Below, one piece after another: positions 11,096 through 24,655 of a stretch of DNA of 64,000 nt. The notes beneath the pieces were generated by a model that searched no databases, was not told the DNA's origin, and saw only the letters and a list, made by a program, of their open reading frames with translations. Source of the stretch: Apostichopus japonicus (lineage: Eukaryota; Echinodermata; Holothuroidea; Aspidochirotida; Stichopodidae); NCBI RefSeq assembly GCF_037975245.1, contig NC_092563.1, positions 26,320,960 to 26,384,959 on the forward strand. Reading direction: 5' to 3'. Every line of letters starts with the position of its first letter. Position 1 is the stretch's first letter. The position numbers were made by a program, and so were the translations under genes.

Positions 11096-11787
11096 TCAGT
11101 GTTGCTGTTTATATAATATTACTTACGATATTTCACACGTATAAAAGAGTGGATAACGCATCATTCAATTGCCTTCAACCTTTCAACATGGCTTCTCTTC
11201 TGAATCCAAACGTGAACTATAGTCATGACACTATTACATGTCAAACCAACGTATCATGTAAGTACTATGATATTGATACATTCAATAATTTACCACAACG
11301 TAATTCTGTATCCATATTCCACCTCAACAGTCGTAGCCTCAACAAAAATTTTGACGATATATATTCATACATTACAACACTAGACGAACATTTCTCAGTT
11401 ATTGGGTTTACTGAAACTTGGCTTGGCAAAAATATTTCCCCCCTTATCAACATGGAGGATTATACACTTGAAGAAAGACACAGAGAAACCAGAAGGGGTG
11501 GAGGAATCTGCCTATTTATATGTAATGATGTTAGTTATAAATGTAGACCTGATCTATCAATATTTAATGAATCTATTGAGTCATTGTTTATTGAAATTAC
11601 AAAGCCTTGTAAACGTGAGAATTCCATCATCGGTGTAGTGTATAGACCACCAAATGGCTCATTGGTTGATTTTAACACACACATGGAAAACATTTTGATC
11701 ACTATAACCAAACACCAGAGTACTACGTATATTATGGGGGATTATAACATTAACTTGTCCAATTTAGTAAGTCTAGAGATTTTTTAA
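11092..11787 (+). CDS. LINE ORF2, N-terminal part: AP-type endonuclease (frameshifted)
   Basis: 231 codons carry most of the apurinic/apyrimidinic-type endonuclease that nicks target DNA: HLNSRSLNKNFDD (Asn motif), GFTETWLG (catalytic Glu), RRGGGICLFI, GVVYRPPNG and IMGDYNINL (Asp/Asn). The frame ends early at 11785. Reading one frame over from about 11770 gives KSRDFLNIMHSYGF, which continues into the downstream ORF. A single-base indel around 11766-11771 therefore separates the two halves of one ORF2 of about 1016 residues. The start overlaps the ORF1 stop. Confidence 0.85.
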   Translation: MISVAVYIILLTIFHTYKRVDNASFNCLQPFNMASLLNPNVNYSHDTITCQTNVSCKYYDIDTFNNLPQRNSVSIFHLNSRSLNKNFDDIYSYITTLDEHFSVIGFTETWLGKNISPLINMEDYTLEERHRETRRGGGICLFICNDVSYKCRPDLSIFNESIESLFIEITKPCKRENSIIGVVYRPPNGSLVDFNTHMENILITITKHQSTTYIMGDYNINLSNLVSLEIF

Positions 11788-11792
11788 ACATT

Positions 11793-14141
11793 ATGCACTC
11801 GTACGGTTTTAACCCTACGATAACAAAACCTACTCGTTTTAGTAGTAATGCAGCTACTGTTATTGATAACATTATAACGAATGCTAATACCCCTCTTACT
11901 ACCGGCATACTCATTACTGATTTAAGTGATCATATGCCTATATTCCTAAAGGTCCTTGACAGGACAAACAAGACAAAAGAACCCTTTCATATACGAAATT
12001 TTAACAGACACAACATGTCAGAATTTATCGACGACATTGAGAAGGAAACATGGGAGGAGGTGTTAACTAAAGTTGATGCTAATTCAGCTTACAACTCATT
12101 TTTTAACACTTTTTATTTAACTTATAATAAGTGTTTTCCTCATCTATTAATTACTAAAGGAAATAGGCGCAAGAGAAAACATCCATGGATTACTAAGGGT
12201 ATACTAAAATCTATTAAAAGCAAAAACCATCTCTACAGACTTTACTCAAAAGCTCCTACAAATAGCAATAGAGAAACTTATGTTGCTTACCGAAACAAGT
12301 TAAACCACATAATAAGATTTTCTAAAAGGTTATATTTTTATAACAAATTCAAAGATAGTAACAATAATGTAAATGATACCTGGGGCGTAATCAATGAGGT
12401 TCTTAAGAGAGACCGTAAGAAATCAGCATACCCATCTGTTTTCAAAGACGGCGATCACGAAACCAGCGACGATCAAGACATTGCAAACGGTTTTAACGAT
12501 TTCTTCATTAACCTTGGACCCTCACTTGCCAGCAAAATCAGTCATACTGCAAAATCAAACAACCATATGTATAGCAATAATAGTACGCGAAACTCTATTT
12601 TCACCTACCCTGTCAGGGAGGAGGAACTCTTACGTGTTGCGAATCATTGCTTAAAGCCAAAGAAGGCAGCTGGGTATGATGATTTCAAGCCAGATATTGT
12701 TAAGCAGGTATTACCTTTCATTGTCACCCCTCTTACTCATATCTGTAACATATCGTTCACCACTGGGGTATTCCCAGACAAGCTGAAGATTGCTAAGGTC
12801 TTACCCATTTTTAAGAAAGGAGAATCCAATATCTACGAGAACTACCGACCAATCTCTATTCTATCATGCTTTTCCAAAATTCTCGAACGTCTCATGTCCA
12901 ACAGAATAATAAATTTTCTAGATCCTAATGACATACTTTGCAAGGATCAATATGGATTCCGCCCTGGTCACTCAACTGAGCTTGCCCTGGCAGATGCCAT
13001 TGATAAATTATACGATAGCCTTGATAAGAAGAAAACATGTATTGGAATATTCTTAGATCTATCAAAAGCATTTGATACCATTGACCATCGTATTCTGCTA
13101 AACAAGTTATCATTCTACGGTATTAGAGGACCAACCCTTAACTGGATGGACAGCTACTTATCAAAACGTTTACAGTATACTTCGTATAAGAACACCATGT
13201 CTGACTATGCTGAAATCCGCTGTGGTGTTCCTCAAGGTTCAATATTAGGACCACTTCTTTTCATTATATATATCAATGACATCTGTCATATCTCTAATAT
13301 TGCAAAAACTATTTTATTTGCAGATGACACTAGTATATTTTTCGAATCCAATAATTTGAATACTTTACATGACATAGTATCCATGGAGTTGAATCAATTT
13401 AACGACTGGCTTGCAACTAATAAGCTTTCACTTAATCTTGAAAAAACCAGCTACATTGTGTTCAATAAAAGTAAATCTTTTTCTTGGGAAAAAGACATTT
13501 TAATGGATGGTAAGCCTATCAAGCATGTACATAGTATTAAGTTTCTCGGAGTTTATATTGATAGTAAACTTACTTGGTGTGAACATATATCAAATATTGA
13601 AAACACCGTGGCGAAAAATGTTGGTATCATTTCTAAGTTGAAACACTATTTTCCTCAGAATATTCTTAGAATGCTTTACCAAACATTAGTGTTCCCCCAT
13701 TTTTCATATTGCTCTATAATTTGGTCTGGCACCCATAATGTTTATCTTCACCCTCTTGAAATCCTGCAAAAGAAAGTCATTCGTCACATAACTCATTCTG
13801 AATATCGTGAACACACCAGCTCACTTTTCAAATTGCTCAACTTATTAAAATTTAACGATATTGTTAGGCTGAATGTAGCCACATTCTTTTACAAGGCTTG
13901 GAATGGCTTACTTCCTGCAGCCTTTCATGACTTATTTACTATTAACAGCGCCATACATAGTCACCGCACTAGAAGTGCCGGTCAAGCACACCACAACTTA
14001 TGTAATACAACATTTGGTACGTTAAGTTTAAAGAATCGTGCTATGAGGACATGGAATGATCTAACTGCTACTATGAAATCTAAACCATCTAAAGAAACAT
14101 TTAGAAAAGCACTAAAAAAAGAAGTAATTTCTCAGTATTGA
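11793..14141 (+). CDS. LINE ORF2, remainder: endonuclease end, reverse transcriptase
   Basis: 782 codons. It opens with the rest of the endonuclease (YGFNPTITKPTRFS, IDNIIT, and the catalytic SDHMPIF). A linker and the reverse transcriptase follow: LKPKKAAGYDDFKPD, NYRPISILSCFSKILE, QYGFRPGHSTELAL, FLDLSKAFDTIDHRILL (first catalytic Asp), GVPQGSILGPLLFIIYIND and FADDTSIFF (catalytic Asp pair). The C-terminus has the usual KFLGVYIDSKLTW, an SAGQAHHN-type segment and a WNDL box. All RT boxes are intact. Together with 11092-11787 it would form one ORF2 protein that carries out target-primed reverse transcription. Confidence 0.9.
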   Translation: MHSYGFNPTITKPTRFSSNAATVIDNIITNANTPLTTGILITDLSDHMPIFLKVLDRTNKTKEPFHIRNFNRHNMSEFIDDIEKETWEEVLTKVDANSAYNSFFNTFYLTYNKCFPHLLITKGNRRKRKHPWITKGILKSIKSKNHLYRLYSKAPTNSNRETYVAYRNKLNHIIRFSKRLYFYNKFKDSNNNVNDTWGVINEVLKRDRKKSAYPSVFKDGDHETSDDQDIANGFNDFFINLGPSLASKISHTAKSNNHMYSNNSTRNSIFTYPVREEELLRVANHCLKPKKAAGYDDFKPDIVKQVLPFIVTPLTHICNISFTTGVFPDKLKIAKVLPIFKKGESNIYENYRPISILSCFSKILERLMSNRIINFLDPNDILCKDQYGFRPGHSTELALADAIDKLYDSLDKKKTCIGIFLDLSKAFDTIDHRILLNKLSFYGIRGPTLNWMDSYLSKRLQYTSYKNTMSDYAEIRCGVPQGSILGPLLFIIYINDICHISNIAKTILFADDTSIFFESNNLNTLHDIVSMELNQFNDWLATNKLSLNLEKTSYIVFNKSKSFSWEKDILMDGKPIKHVHSIKFLGVYIDSKLTWCEHISNIENTVAKNVGIISKLKHYFPQNILRMLYQTLVFPHFSYCSIIWSGTHNVYLHPLEILQKKVIRHITHSEYREHTSSLFKLLNLLKFNDIVRLNVATFFYKAWNGLLPAAFHDLFTINSAIHSHRTRSAGQAHHNLCNTTFGTLSLKNRAMRTWNDLTATMKSKPSKETFRKALKKEVISQY

Positions 14142-14238
14142 TACATCGTTTATATTGTATGTTATTAATTATTCTTTATTAAGACACTAGTTATATTTTC
14201 ATTTATGTATATATGCTTTTTGTTTGTTTTTTGTTTTC

Positions 14239-14239
14239 C

Positions 14240-14270
<31 letters not shown>

Positions 14271-14271
14271 T
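14239..14271 (+). repeat. (CTTT)n microsatellite in LINE 3' UTR
   Basis: About eight uninterrupted CTTT units. Confidence 0.9.
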
Positions 14272-14277
14272 CCTGGG

Positions 14278-14320
14278 AGTCCTTTACCTTGTTAAGCCTG
14301 AATTGGCTTTTTAAAGGACT
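14278..14320 (+). other. LINE 3' UTR stem-loop
   Basis: Perfectly paired AGTCCTTTA (14278-14286) with TAAAGGACT (14312-14320), and an inner AAGCC/GGCTT stem (14294-14298 with 14305-14309). In related LINEs a 3' hairpin is the RT recognition site; that role is inferred. Confidence 0.6.
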
Positions 14321-14387
14321 TCCCTCCACATGTATATATCCAGTGGAAAATCAAATAAATCAAATCAAATCAAATCAAAATCAAATT

Positions 14388-15612
<1,225 letters not shown>

Positions 15613-15666
15613 ATAGAATGTTGGTCAATATTCACAAAGAGTGCTCTATGCCAAGGCAGAGCTAGA

Positions 15667-15769
15667 ATATCACATAATATACTTAACTAAACTATCATCA
15701 TACTGCTACTCGGAGTTACACGTGAAACTCCGAGTAGCAGTATGATGATAGTTTAGTTAAGTATATTAT

Positions 15770-15776
<7 letters not shown>
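15667..15776. repeat. perfect inverted repeat, 51-bp arms and 8-nt loop
   Basis: Left arm 15667-15717 and right arm 15726-15776 are exact reverse complements around the loop ACACGTGA. The right arm runs straight into another (TA)n tract. Confidence 0.93.

Positions 15777-15821
<45 letters not shown>
15775..15821. repeat. (TA)n microsatellite
   Basis: Pure TA dinucleotides directly after the palindrome. Confidence 0.95.
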
Positions 15822-15824
<3 letters not shown>

Positions 15825-15963
15825 ACTAAGATTCCCTCGACCACAACTGGTGTTTGTCACACACGCTGTCAGATTTAGACCGTGACATCGAACCATTTCG
15901 TGAAGACACGTTGGGAGTAAACGGCCATTAATCAACCGACCGAATTGAAGATCTACTCAACAC

Positions 15964-16021
15964 TTATATATATATATATATATACATATCTATATCTATA
16001 TATATATATATATATATATAT
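15964..16021. repeat. (TA)n microsatellite
   Basis: TA dinucleotides with short CA/TC interruptions. Confidence 0.9.
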
Positions 16022-18197
16022 TTTACTCTGATTACGCGAATTAGCTAAATATTACGATATGCAGAGATTGGTAGTAACGGGACTTCTCATCTTACTCAAC
16101 AAAAAGTATTGCTACATTTGGTCCAAATGTAATGGGCGTTTGCTGCTGGCGGAAGTTGCGCCACGGCAAACTAGGTCAGTTGAACTGGTAGCCTATAGTT
16201 TTGTTTTTATTTTTTTAACTATTTTTATTTATTTTTTATTTCTCATGACATATACAAACAGACATATACAAGATTAACTTTAATTATTTAAAACGAAAAA
16301 GCTATTTCAACCCCATCGGCAAAGTACAAAGTATACTGTGATACTCTTATAATAAAAATAATAATGTCCAAATATAGCCTATAGTTGATAGTTTTGTTAA
16401 TTTCATTGTCCAGCTGACCTTGTGACCTTGCATTTACTGGTTCTAATTTGACAAATACTGTTTTCTTTGTTTGAATGTGTATATTTAAAGGTCTACGGAC
16501 ACCTATATGAACACCATTGTCCTATAATCACTCTTACATGCATTAGAAATAATGAAAATAGCTGCAACCCCATCAAAATCCATCTTTATTCTAGTTTTAT
16601 TTATGAATAAGTTTTAGCTTATTATGCACATCGATGATGGGAGAGGGGGTGACTGCCTCATTTGCTGTAATGTTATTTCATGTTATTCCTTCGTTTCAAA
16701 GACACTGAAGACAGTATTGTGGCCTAATGCGATTTTTTGAAATATTTTATTGTCTTTTGAAAGAGGAACAGTTATTTCAGATGATAACAGATTATTCAAA
16801 TGATATGTGGGATTGTAATTAGGGGTTAACTTATTATTGCACCCTAACCATGGGCGTCAATCCAGGGGGAGGGGGCATATTGCCCGAATTTTCATAAAAA
16901 TATTTGGTTGGCGTGGTGGGAGGGGGGGTGGCTAATAAGTTTGTGAAATGAGTGCCAGTGGGTACAAATGTATCGAAAAAAAAAGTTCAGAACAAAAGTG
17001 CAGTCGCAAAAGATGGGTGTGTGACTGACACTGACCGTATCGTTGACGAGTAGCGCGAGGGTGGGGAGGGGGGGATACAAAGCAGCAGTCGGAATTTTCT
17101 GGCTTTAAAACCCATCTAGTTGGATTTTCAGCCACTACACCCCCACCCCCACACTCTTCAGGCCTTAGCTACGTCCCTGGGTACACGGTGGTTACATAGT
17201 ACGCTCCGACCAGAATTAATTCACTCGATAAGCAGATGCAGATCCACCTAGCAACCGAGGTAACTTGCGTGAGGACTCCAACGAACAACCACTGATTTAT
17301 TTTGATTCCCTTCATCAGTTCAGCCACCACTCACATGGGATCTATTCTAAGCCTGACGATACATGCACATGTGTGAGGTCCTGGAAACATAATTAAAGTG
17401 GTTTGTCTTGCCATCCTTGTTTCAAATTCCATAAAAATGTATTCTTGTAGACCTAGCAAAATATTTAAACTGACACAGTCCCATTGGAAGTGTGTCACGG
17501 GTGGCGTTAAAAGTCATTGGTGGTTTAACATGCTGGCGTATGACGACTTTTGGCCAAATTTGCCCTAAGCTCAATATACGAACTCGGATCTGGGCTGTGC
17601 CTAATTAGTTATTTATTTAAATTATTAATAATGGCGTATGAGGAAATGCACCATTTTGTGGTATGACTCCCAGGACGGCAAGTCGAGAAACTCACATGCA
17701 GTCGCGGCAGATAGCTTCCTTCGCCTATATGTCCGGGACATTTAAAAAAAAAAGAAGAAGTATGATGATGATGATAATCTATTTTAGCCAAGAAACCAAG
17801 AAAATTTCAGATTTGAATACCTGCCAGATTGCAGGAGATGGCACTTGCCAGGCTGGATAGCAGCCATCTAGTTGCGTGATTTCGGGAGAAAAAATACAAA
17901 TTCGTCACTCAGGAAATCCGCAATAAAGTTCATGCGACCTTCATTTTTGGTGGATTATTTTTTTTATTAGTGATTCCAATTGATATTAGAACATTAGAAC
18001 CCAGTGCAAGTTGACAAATGATGTGGCGAAGTGGAACCCCAGCCCCATTTTGCCTATTTTTCAGGATAGAATACCCCTTATTTGTTCGAACCCATGACAA
18101 CTAACAATCTGTGAATAAATTTACTTCGAAATGGGCACATTATATTGCGCCAAGTCGGTAAAGGAATGACCCCAGGGCCTCAGATATATGCCTATAG
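16022..18197. other. intergenic DNA, no gene seen
   Basis: Unassigned sequence. A GGGCGTCAATCCAGG-like start near 16852 and a GCTACGTCCCTG end near 17179 hint at a degraded hAT-type miniature element, but I found no target duplication. Confidence 0.35.
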
Positions 18198-18285
18198 CAG
18201 GGGTGGGCAACCTTTTTGAATGAATGGGCCAGATTTTAGGAGTGAAAGATTGACAGGGCCGCCCCTAACCAACGACCTACTGTTG
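18198..18285. mobile_element. hAT terminus, truncated at the duplication edge
   Basis: Begins CAGGGGTGGGCAACCTTTTT, a terminal inverted repeat typical of the Charlie/Tip100-like hAT group, followed by GGGCC. It stops where the inverted segment B begins. No matching far end is seen. Confidence 0.5.
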
Positions 18286-18679
18286 ATTGAGTATAGGTAA
18301 AGACCCTTTAGGAACGTGTATTAGCTGATTTTGAAAATAGTTGAATGTATTCAAATACTTAAACTCAATGCAGGGCTATATTGAATGCATGGCATGGAAT
18401 TGAATGAAGAAACTGTTAGATGAAACTATTAAATGGAAACAATCACTTAAAAGAGAATGATTGTGGACAGAATTAGTTAGTCTTGATCATATAGGTTATA
18501 TCAATGTCCACGAAGAAAGAAAAGTGTTAGAATAATGTTAGTAATATTTCTGTGGCTGTTTCAGTGTTTTCAAAATATTCAGCTCTTAAATGCGCTTAAT
18601 CTCTGGAATGCGAAGGTTAATCTATTAATATACTTTTAGCAAGCTGATATCTGGGGCAATACTAATGACCGTTAATGCC

Positions 18680-18691
18680 ATGCATATGCAT
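18680..18691. promoter_or_regulatory. POU-dimer (MORE-type) palindrome, copy B
   Basis: ATGCATATGCAT, the same as at 7790. Confidence 0.35.
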
Positions 18692-21055
18692 CATATGCAT
18701 ATGTTGATACGTCGCACGTTAATATATCGGCCATTCCTAACTGGATGACAAAGCATTTTAAAAGGACCTATTAGCGGCCTTTACAACCATAATTTATTTA
18801 TTCCCTTTTGGGCCTCTGCTCGTCTCTATGGCTATGAAGTCAGTGCATGATTCTGTGGTCTAGTCTGCTTCGTCAAGAAAATGACAAACTATAGAGAAAT
18901 ATTGAAAAAAAAACAATCACCACTAAACTAATACGTTAACAACTATGACAATAAGTTTGGAAAGCTGGCTCACCAAGCGTAACTTTCCTTATTGTGTAAA
19001 TCACACACCCAAACACCGCGACCATGTACCAAAATGAGAAATGTATATATCCACCAGAATTTTAAGAATATTTCAATGATATGCACATTGTTTACTTGTT
19101 CATCTGATAAGACAAGAAAGTGTAGTAGGTATCACTGGTGAAGGTTAATAACTTGAATATTAAAGAAAATGAAGTATTACTGAGGGCCATTGTCAGTCAA
19201 GGGATTCCACCCATAACGCTTTGCACACCGTGCTTGAAATAAGGCTGTAGTTATTTTAAATATAAAATTCTTCAGTTATAGAAAACGGTTTTCACAAATT
19301 ACCGCTGTTCAACACCCAGGCTGTATCAACTGTACGCATACGTAAGGGTACCGGTACGTGCTTTGTTTGGCCTTACAGACTTGTGCAATTCCTGACAACT
19401 TTTGCTGCATGCGCTGAGTTTTGAACACTATCGTGCGCAAGCGCCCCAGCGCGTGACAAAGTAAATATTACTATCATAATGCATGGTGTTGATAAACCAA
19501 CGAAATCGTGTTTACATTATTATGTGAATGAATACCGCCTTTAATCAACCGTGCAGTCGAGTCCATTCAAAATTTACAATCTATACCATAACACATTACC
19601 AACTAATACACACATTTACGTCACTGTAGGCTACTCTATATATTATGGAATGCAAAGCATGATTTGTATTAAAACTCTTTCGCTGTCAGAGATATCTGAT
19701 GGAGCCTAAAACGGTTAAGAAAGGTTAAGACCATAAAATAGTATTTCTTCATCTATTAATACTTTCTGTTTATCCAGTGTTTGTGTCGTCTTGTTTACAG
19801 AAGAAACTGCATGTTTATTTATCATTCTGGTCAAACTCAAGCAAGTCAAAAGATGATATATTGATATTTAAAACTACATTATGCAAAGAACAGATTTTAA
19901 CAAGAAACAGATTGCTTGGAAGAAGGAACTTTTGACCAAATATGGCTTGAGATAGCTAGGTGATAAATTCTTTATTTTTAGGTTGGACGAGTCCATGAAC
20001 AATTCATTTCACGGCGTGGGGAATACAACCGTGGTAATCATTTAATATTCGTCAAGTTTCCGATGTGTACATGTTGACCAGCCTGCTCTTTATAACAAAT
20101 GGAAGTCCCTCACCTCTTGGCACAGAAATCAGGGCATTAATTTATACAAAACTGCCCTCCATGACAAAGCCCCCCGTTCCCCATGAACATGGATGACTCG
20201 CCCTAACCGCGTGCCGCGCTCTGAAAAAGTTAACTTTCCGTTGCTTGCAAATGAAGTTTTGTTCGTGTCGCTACAAAATGCAGACAGTAATGAAACGTGA
20301 TACCTTGTCATCTTTAGCTGGACCTGAGATGTCCATCGCTGTATCATTTGTACACTGTGCTGTTGGTATTGACCGCAGCTGTATGTACTGACTTTACACT
20401 AGTGTCTAATTTACCGACTGTAGCAAGCTGTGTGTATTTTCTGGGATCGATGGTGGTGTCTAACACTTCTGTATCACCTCATTCGAAACTAGGTCAGATT
20501 ACCGGCATGAGACGCTTCTTTGTGCACCCCTTTGATGACTGAGAAAAGACACTGGATAAAGACGAACATGTTTTCATGAGTGGTATGACGACCTAATTCA
20601 AGCAATAGAAATATTCATCGAAGGACACGTCCAAATACAAGCTTGCTTATGCATCATAGAAAGCAACACTTGTACTTTGCAGCCGCCAAAAAGGTGTCTA
20701 CATATGGAACCCTCCACACGCCCGCCCCACTCCCCCGCCTACAAAACACCCCTCCATTCATTATCACCACCTGGAAATGTAATGAGATTATTCGATCAAG
20801 GTCAAAGGAAAGCTAAGCATAGTAACGTACATAAGCTGTCATGCCTACTCCACATAACAGTGTAATGTTGGCATTATATAGTCTACCTTTAAGACAGCCT
20901 GTTTGCTCCAACCTGGGCGCGGCTTTCCAGGGGCACAACAACTACGCCATTTTAGGTAATGCTAAGACACACATCACGTTCATTTTCTTTACAATTGTTG
21001 GTAAATTTTTGGGAGCTTCATGTTTTCTTTTAACAACTTGAGGTATTGAAATCGC

Positions 21056-22458
21056 TCATTTCCCTTGCGGAAGGCCAGTGTCTTTCCTGCATTTAAAAAA
21101 AAGGTGACAGATCTGCTCCATCAAACTACCGCCCGGTCTCCTTTACAAGTATTATCTGTAAACAGCTTGAACATATCATTGTTAGTAATATGATGACTCA
21201 TTTTGATAAATACTCCATACTTAGTGATAAACAACATGGGTTTCGTCGCGGGAGATCATGTGAAACGCAGTGAGCCGGACTTGTGGATGATTTAACTCAA
21301 ATACTGGAAAATCGAGATCATGTAGATCTCTGTATTATGGATTTTAGCAAAGCAATTGATGTAGTTCCTCACAGACGCCTCCTGATGAAACTTGAACATC
21401 TTGGCATCAGACACAATACCAACAGGTGGATTGAGGATTTTCTATCAAACAGAACTCAAAATGTCATTATTAACGGGGAGTCATCAACAAGTTCTCCTGT
21501 ATTTTCTGGAGTACTACAGGGAACAGTTTTGGGTCCTCTGCTCTTCCTTGTCTACATAAACAACCTACCCGACTATGTCGCTTCTGATGTAAGAATGTTT
21601 GCAGATGATTTAATTCTGTACCGACAAATAAATTCCCTTAGTGATTGGGACAATCTTCAAAAAGACATAAATTCACTCTGTAACTGGGAGTCAGCATGGC
21701 AGATGAGATTCAACAAATCAAAATGCTTCATTATGCGGATGACTCACAAGAAGAATATTCCAAATCATGAGTACTCAATGGGTGACTCCATCCTTCAAGA
21801 GGTTAAACACCATCCCTACCTTGGAGTCGAACTTTCAAGTGACCTTACTTGGTCTAAACACATCAACCAGTCGGTAAATAGTGCCAATAAGATCCTTGGT
21901 CTTATCAAACGAAATTTTTGGAATTGTGCATCATCGGCAAGAGAAACAGCTTATAAAGCTCTTGTTAGACCCAAACTGGAATACGTCAGTGTAATCTGGG
22001 ACCCTCATCAGCAAATCCACAAAGAATCCTTGGAAAAAGTTCAGCGACGTGCTGCTAGGTTCGTCAAAAATGATCATAGTCGCTTTAGTAGTGTCATACC
22101 CTCGAAAACAGAAGAATCAAAGCACGACTTGTTACCATATATAAAGAGACTCATGGCCTAATTCCAAGCAGCATAAATAACCTTCTTGAAGACAAAGACA
22201 AACCAACTACACGTCAATCTCACAGTTTGAATTATAAAATTCCTCAAGCTCAAAAGAACTGTTATAAATATTCGCTTTATCCTCGCACCATTCCTCAGTG
22301 GAACGCGGTCCCACCTTAACTGAAATCAGCACCAAACACCTCTTCCTTCAAGTTCATGCTGGAAAGTCAGCAGCACCATTAGCAAAACTTGAAGGACTGC
22401 ACGTCAGCAGCCACATCAGGGGCGATTTGTGCAGAACCACACCAAGACCAAGACCAAG
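21056..22458 (+). pseudogene. LINE reverse-transcriptase fragment (copy in segment B)
   Basis: Inverted duplicate of 4076-5464. It is better preserved than the A copy: a 292-codon frame (21283-22161) runs from the first catalytic Asp (IMDFSKAIDVVPH) through FSGVLQGTVLGPLLF and FADDLILY to VQRRAARFVKN. A stop sits just upstream (CETQ then TGA at 21270), and the 3' UTR ends with (ACCAAG)n. It cannot be autonomous because the endonuclease and part of the RT are missing. Confidence 0.85.
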
Positions 22459-24606
22459 ATAATAATTATCACATTGTATACTATAACCATGTATACTTAC
22501 AACTTTGTGTATTTAGCCAATGCCAAGTTTTGAAGTATATCACACATAAACTGTAAACTGGGGGTGGGCGGCAGGTGGGGGGCATTAACTGTGCTAATCA
22601 TACACTACTGTAGCTAATTTGGTCTCCAATTAACAACTTGAAACAGATGTAACAATTACATGTTTCAAAAAGACAACAATGACAAATAAGTTTTGTTTTT
22701 TTATTTCGTTTATGCAAAGTCAAAAATAAGAACAATTTTATCTACTATAAAAGAGTTTGTGATAGGTGAACCTACCAAGCCACCTACCAAGCATGACATT
22801 GACTTTAACTTGTGCTTCTGGAGATATCGTGTTTACAAGCTGACTGTCACATACACACATACATGTACACACCCACGTACGGACACACACGCCATCACAA
22901 TTGCAAAGGTTACTGAGCCTTCGGCATGGAACCAAAAATTGGCAGTTGAAAGACAAACTCAAGAAGAGGAATAGTCAACTGAATTTCAAAATGGGGCAAA
23001 ATTACTAAGGGAAGCAATGCAACAATGCAGAGTCATTAGAAATAATATTTCAGCTATTGTTTCAGCCTCAAGCACCCCCCCCCCAAACCACACACAAAGA
23101 CAACTGATTCTATTGGTGAGACCATTCACTGTGAGTAGAACAGTCGCACATTAAGACTATATTATAGATCGAATGAACCGGTGCTTGTTACAGAACAGTA
23201 TTAAGCACCAGATCAATTGAACATTCATACATTCAATTTTTACAAAGTTTAAGCAAATTGCCACATTTACACAAGGGATTTGTTATCGAGCTGCAAATCT
23301 AGTGAGAACAGGTCATAAAACTATCCTGCATATTATTATTTAGCTGTCAATAGAAAACCAGCCGCATATTCAAAGGGCAAGATCCAACATGCACAATGAC
23401 AGCAAACTTAAAAAGATTGGATCCGCCGAGGATCAGAGAACTTCTCCGACAATAAGATTCATGCGTTTTGGCTCAATTTGCCAAGATGGTTGGATTGCTC
23501 AATATTTGTTTCTATATGTATGCAGAAAAGATCTCTCCAATAAAACTACAAATATTATTGTTTGGCAAGTACAGAGTAAACAACAACAACAACAAGAGAT
23601 GGTGGATGAAACGCATTGATAAAATTACCGGAAAGCTTAGATCCAGCTATGAATACTAAGCGTGGAAACAACTACGCACTGACTAATTCGTAGTACCTAT
23701 TGAAATCTAGAACTGGTGCTTCCAGATTAATAATTGACATTCCTCTTAATGTATGCATGGGTAAACCAACTGATATCTGCTCACAATACACTAAAATTAC
23801 TTTCTGGAAAATATTCTGAGGTCATCAAAAGAAGGATAGGATAAAAAAAAAATACTGATATAGTTCCTTTACATAAAATCAGACTAAACACAGAATGCAA
23901 TGAAAAAAACAGAATGCCAAATGCTATCAAGGTTTCTCTAAAGCAAATGTTAAGTTTAAATGCTGGTATTTCCAACCTCCCTGTTATTGACACAAAAAGG
24001 GCCAAATTTGGCAAATTAAAGCATGCTGTTGTAAAACTGAAATCTATACATTTCTACACCACAGATTGCTAGGAAACATTTTATTCAATCAAAAATTTGG
24101 GCTGTTGAATATTCAGTAGGTTAACATGGGTTTGAAAGATTGTGTAAATGACCATCCAGGATTGGTTCCTTATATAAACTTTTGATGGTTGCCTCTCTGA
24201 CTATAGCATTATTCTTGTATAGCCAGCTATTCAAACAGCAGAGTTACATGCATGATTGCTAGCCCAACTGACACTGCCTCTACAATTGGCAAAACGCAAA
24301 GAATTAAATTGTGTGGCGTAAATAAAACTGGGTTGATTCCTTAAAACTTTTAAAGGTTGCCTCTCTAACTATAGCATTGCTCTTTGGAAAATCTCTTTTA
24401 TACCAACTAAATCAAACTATTAACCACTTTAACCACATATAAAAACTATCTCCTAATTCTTTATAAACAAACATCATCATCACAAAACTTTTTAAGCAAG
24501 AAGAAAAAAAGAGAAAAAAATACTCATAGTATTTGTTGCATTATGTAAGGCTTCAGTCGTGAGTGAAAGACTATAGTCTGCGTTGGATCAATACAGACCA
24601 AAGTGG

Positions 24607-24652
24607 TCACTCGCAACTCTGGACAGGCAGGAGAAAGGGAGGACCAGGTAAA
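24607..24652 (-). pseudogene. SIAE: SIAE copy B, last 46 nt of exon 10
   Basis: On the minus strand the sequence reads the SIAE C-terminus LPGPPFLLPVQSCE and a stop, identical to copies A and C. Upstream, homology stops abruptly at TTTACCTGG and is replaced by a satellite-like repeat (24656-25045). The rest of exon 10, intron 9 and exon 9 are missing, so this copy lacks the HPRDK catalytic histidine. Confidence 0.88.
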
Positions 24653-24655
24653 AAA

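Larger units (their letters stand above)
9990..14387 (+). mobile_element. nearly complete Jockey-superfamily LINE retrotransposon
   Basis: About 4.4 kb with a short 5' region, ORF1 (10055-11095), ORF2 split by one frameshift (11092-11787 and 11793-14141), a 3' UTR with a (CTTT)n tract and a stem-loop (14278-14320), and a (TCAAA)n-type tail (14349-14386). Layout and motifs fit the CR1/Jockey group: zinc-knuckle ORF1 and an AP endonuclease plus RT in ORF2. The 5' limit is uncertain because I found no clear target duplication. The open frames over more than 4 kb imply a recent insertion. Confidence 0.85.
18286..24606 (-). repeat. inverted segment B (duplicate of segment A flank)
   Basis: Reverse complement of roughly 1922-8196, at very high identity by eye, including the LINE RT fragment. 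It retains about 50 bp near 19370-19425 that segment A has lost but C keeps. The two arms are about 6.3 kb each with about 10 kb between them. Confidence 0.88.
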
